Below are positions 61,778-64,000 of a stretch of DNA of 64,000 nucleotides, piece by piece. Source of the DNA: JAFGUF01 sp040883315 (GTDB lineage Bacteria > Bacillota > Clostridia > Christensenellales > UMGS416). Made by a program: the position numbers and the translations under genes. A model generated the notes under the pieces. It made no database searches. It was not told where the DNA came from and saw only the letters and a program-made list of their open reading frames with translations. The first letter of the stretch is position 1, and each line of letters opens with the position of its first letter. The stretch covers positions 310,001 through 374,000 of the forward strand of contig JBFLKU010000011.1 in assembly GCA_040883315.1 (NCBI GenBank). Reading direction: 5' to 3'.

Positions 61778-63109
61778 TTAATATGATGGCAGATACTTAT
61801 CTATTTCCCATTGTGATACAGATGAACGGTATTCATCCCATTCAGCTAATTTTGCTTTCACATAGTTTTCGAATATATGCTCACCTAAAGTTTCTTTTAC
61901 AAGGCCGTCTTTTTGCATCTCGCATATAGCTTCATACAGGCTGCCAGGCAATGAATCGATAGATTTGCTGGAAAGTTCTTCGCTGTTCATTCCAAATATA
62001 TTTTGTTCAACAGATGCAACAGGTTTTTTGCCGTTTTTAATTCCATCAAGTCCTGCGGCTATCATGCATGCAAGAGCTAGGTATGGATTGCAGCTTGGGT
62101 CAGGATTTCTCAGTTCAACGCGAGTTCCTTCCTCTCTAGAGGCTGGAATACGTATTAACGGTGAACGATTTCTTGTGGCCCATGCTACGTATACTGGAGC
62201 TTCATATCCTGGAACTAATCTTTTATATGAATTAACTAATGGATTAGTAATAGCTGTAAAGCCTTTTACGTGGTCTAATATACCAGCTATATAGCTGTAG
62301 CAGTCTTCAGATAATTGAAGCTTATCTTTTTCGTCATAGAATGCGTTTTTGCCGTCTTTAAACAGTGATTGATTTGTATGCATTCCCGATCCGTTTATTC
62401 CGAATATTGGCTTTGGCATAAATGATGCATATAGTCCATGGCGCTTGGCAATTGACTTCACAACCATTTTGAACGTCATAATATTATCTGCAGCAGTTAA
62501 TACTTCATCATATTTAAAATCTATTTCGTGCTGTCCGTGTGCCACCTCGTGGTGAGAAGCCTCGATGTGGAATCCCATTTCCTCAAGTGTTAGGCACATG
62601 TCACGGCGTGCATCTGCACCTAAATCAATAGGAGCAAGGTCGAAATAGCCGGCTTCATCGTGTGTTGTTGTAGTTGGGCGACCTTCATCATCCACGTGGA
62701 ACAGGAAGAATTCGCACTCTGGCCCAACATTTACTGAGTAGCCCATTTCTTTGGCCTGAGCTATTGTTTTCTTCAATACAAAACGTGGGTCGCCTTCAAA
62801 TGGATTTCCTTCTGGTGTGTAGATGTCGCATATCAGTCTAGCAACTCTGCCCACCTGCGGACGCCAAGGGAAGATGACAAATGTATCAGGATCTGGACGA
62901 AGATACATGTCGCTCTCTTCTATTCTTACAAACCCCTCAATTGATGATCCGTCAAACATGCATTTGCCGTCCAATGCCTTTGGGAGCTCCTCTATTGTGA
63001 TTGCCACATTCTTTAGCGCACCAAACACATCTGTAAACTGTAATCTAATGAATTTTACATCATTCTCTTCTGCCAAGCGAAGAACATCTTTTTTAGTATA
63101 TTTAGCCAT
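61778..63109 (-). CDS. glnA: Glutamine synthetase, type I
   Basis: This 443-residue enzyme makes glutamine from glutamate, ammonia and ATP. It has the beta-grasp N-terminus, D-G-S-S-I-E-G-F near 53, the metal/glutamate site H-E-V-A-H-G-Q-H-E near 195, N-G-S-G-M-H-T near 250, and R-N-R-S-P-L-I-R-I near 320. The adenylylation tyrosine context (N-L-Y) of type I-beta is absent, consistent with the shorter I-alpha form of Firmicutes, which is feedback-controlled. AAGGAGG precedes the ATG. Confidence 0.97.
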   Translation of the reverse strand: MAKYTKKDVLRLAEENDVKFIRLQFTDVFGALKNVAITIEELPKALDGKCMFDGSSIEGFVRIEESDMYLRPDPDTFVIFPWRPQVGRVARLICDIYTPEGNPFEGDPRFVLKKTIAQAKEMGYSVNVGPECEFFLFHVDDEGRPTTTTHDEAGYFDLAPIDLGADARRDMCLTLEEMGFHIEASHHEVAHGQHEIDFKYDEVLTAADNIMTFKMVVKSIAKRHGLYASFMPKPIFGINGSGMHTNQSLFKDGKNAFYDEKDKLQLSEDCYSYIAGILDHVKGFTAITNPLVNSYKRLVPGYEAPVYVAWATRNRSPLIRIPASREEGTRVELRNPDPSCNPYLALACMIAAGLDGIKNGKKPVASVEQNIFGMNSEELSSKSIDSLPGSLYEAICEMQKDGLVKETLGEHIFENYVKAKLAEWDEYRSSVSQWEIDKYLPSY

Positions 63110-63251
63110 TTTTTCCTCCTTATTTATATCACATTTAGGAGCAATAATTACATAAATGCCTATACTTCACCTATGTTTTTGACTGCTTTTAATATGCACG
63201 AAAATGCAAGAAAAAAAAGTAAATCCTGCAATTTTTGTTTTCCTTATAGGT

Positions 63252-63279
63252 ATTATAGCAGTAAATTGCGTTTTTGCAA
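63252..63279 (-). promoter_or_regulatory. Promoter of glnA
   Basis: On the minus strand TTGCAA (63274-63279) and TATAAT (63252-63257) are 16 bases apart, leaving a leader of about 135 bases. The leader holds a nine-T run and a small TGCA-TTTTCG-TGCA hexaloop hairpin, which does not match the A1/G4 ANTAR pattern. Confidence 0.65.
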
Positions 63280-63345
63280 GCCTATTTGTGAAAAGTTTTA
63301 GTTTTTATACGTCAATTTGAATTTGTTTACCGTTTGTTTACGATT

Positions 63346-64000
63346 TTATAGACCAAGCATATCATAGGCTGATATTCCGTGCTCTGCTTCATCTAGTCCC
63401 AGCACCTCTTCACGCCTGTGAACACGCACTTTCACAGTGATTTTTGCTAGGTAGAAAAATAATGCAGCAGACGAGAATGCCAATGTACCGCATACCAACA
63501 CTCCAAGCGACTGTATGCCAATCAAGCTCCAGCTGCCGCCGTATAGCAGGCCTCCATCCACAGCGAAAACGCCAACCAATATTGTGCCTAATGCACCGCA
63601 TACTCCGTGAACTGAAATAGCACCAACAGGATCGTCTATACATAGCTTTTTGTCTATGGCTTCACATGCATAAATCATTACTAGGGAGCATATCACCCCA
63701 ATAGCTATTGCGCCGTTTGCTGTCACGGCGTCGCATCCTGCTGTCACGCCTACTAATCCTGCTAAGCATCCGTTAAGAGTCATTCCAACATCGGATTTTT
63801 TGTTTTTAAAATAAGTGAATAGCATGGCTGCCAGTGCAGCTGATGCACCAGCCAGAACTGTATTCACTGCGATTACTCCTATTGCTTGCGGGTCAGCAGC
63901 CAGTGTAGAGCCGCAGTTAAAGCCGAACCATCCAAACCATAGCAGCAGAACTCCAAGAGCTCCTAGGGGTATAGAGTGGGCAGGGATTGTGTTTGATTTT
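63346..64000 (-). CDS. amt: Ammonium transporter, C-terminal part
   Basis: The frame is open to the window edge and the N-terminal half is outside. The visible 218 residues have about six helices and the Amt signatures L-L-W-F-G-W-F-G-F-N-C-G-S, L-N-G-C-L-A-G-L-V and D-D-P-V-G-A-I-S-V-H-G-V-C-G, where the histidine belongs to the conducting twin-His pair. It ends with a cytoplasmic tail K-V-R-V-H-R-R-E-E-V-L-G-L-D, the region contacted by PII proteins. It precedes glnA and the GOGAT genes. Uptake of ammonium/ammonia through the membrane is the role. Confidence 0.95.
   Translation of the reverse strand, partial: KSNTIPAHSIPLGALGVLLLWFGWFGFNCGSTLAADPQAIGVIAVNTVLAGASAALAAMLFTYFKNKKSDVGMTLNGCLAGLVGVTAGCDAVTANGAIAIGVICSLVMIYACEAIDKKLCIDDPVGAISVHGVCGALGTILVGVFAVDGGLLYGGSWSLIGIQSLGVLVCGTLAFSSAALFFYLAKITVKVRVHRREEVLGLDEAEHGISAYDMLGL

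Noticed and set aside
1..64000. CRISPR arrays, insertion sequences, prophage, tRNA or rRNA genes
   Set aside because: No repeated direct units with spacers, no transposase or integrase motifs, and no recognisable tRNA or rRNA sequence were found by reading the window.

Overview
The window reads as a low-GC, anaerobic Firmicute of class Clostridia. The reasons are a Spo0A homologue, formate-tetrahydrofolate ligase, an LL-diaminopimelate aminotransferase (dapL) route to lysine and cell wall, an ANTAR regulator beside glnA, ferredoxin-like aldo/keto reductases, and AT-rich sigma-A-type promoters with strong AGGAGG ribosome binding sites. I cannot name the genus. No rRNA, tRNA, CRISPR array, insertion sequence, phage or integrase was recognised. 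The window is chromosomal core plus a few lineage-specific genes.

Layout. 1-2056: end of ruvX, a DUF1292 gene, spo0A and a convergent methyltransferase. 1310-5278 (-): a four-gene operon of an unknown protein, fhs, a DUF624 membrane protein and the methyltransferase. 5513-12612: a secreted S41 protease, rpsU, an aminotransferase/AEC transporter pair, a HEAT-repeat lipoprotein and a CorA Mg2+ channel with a possible leader peptide. 12973-18345: aldo/keto reductase, a C_GCAxxG_C_C protein and the glycolytic operon pgk-tpiA-gpmI. 18412-25773: a broken nucleotidyltransferase, GNAT/antiporter/MATE genes, a small membrane protein with a C39-like protease, a FucI-like isomerase and a YwaF-like membrane protein. 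25821-31525 (-): a MocR regulator with an Fe-S aldo/keto reductase, then tetR-lon with two matching operators. 31664-33580 (-): a class I isoprenoid-synthase-like protein with a polytopic membrane protein. 33809-38490 (+): four consecutive exported proteins, three of them lipoproteins. 38835-51022 (+): rpoB-rpoC-L7Ae-rpsL-rpsG-fusA-tuf. 51173-52738: a lipoprotein. 52794-64000 (-): amt-glnA-ANTAR-gltB-gltD-dapF-dapL, linking ammonium uptake and glutamate synthesis to diaminopimelate synthesis.

Most notable observations. Spo0A lacks the nearly invariant receiver lysine (Gln instead). RpoB carries His and Asn at the E. coli 513 and 526 rifampicin positions, and S12 carries Arg at position 87, a classical streptomycin-resistance residue. 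Two near-identical 20-bp palindromes, one exactly between the -35 and -10 of tetR and one just upstream of lon, suggest TetR control of Lon. A 27-codon ORF with a perfect Shine-Dalgarno precedes corA. A two-gene unit pairs an uncharacterised class I terpene/prenyl synthase-like enzyme with a membrane protein. The exported-protein cluster includes an SGNH-like protein with an HHSVG motif. The best candidates for something undescribed are the isoprenoid/membrane pair, the tetR-lon circuit and the corA leader.
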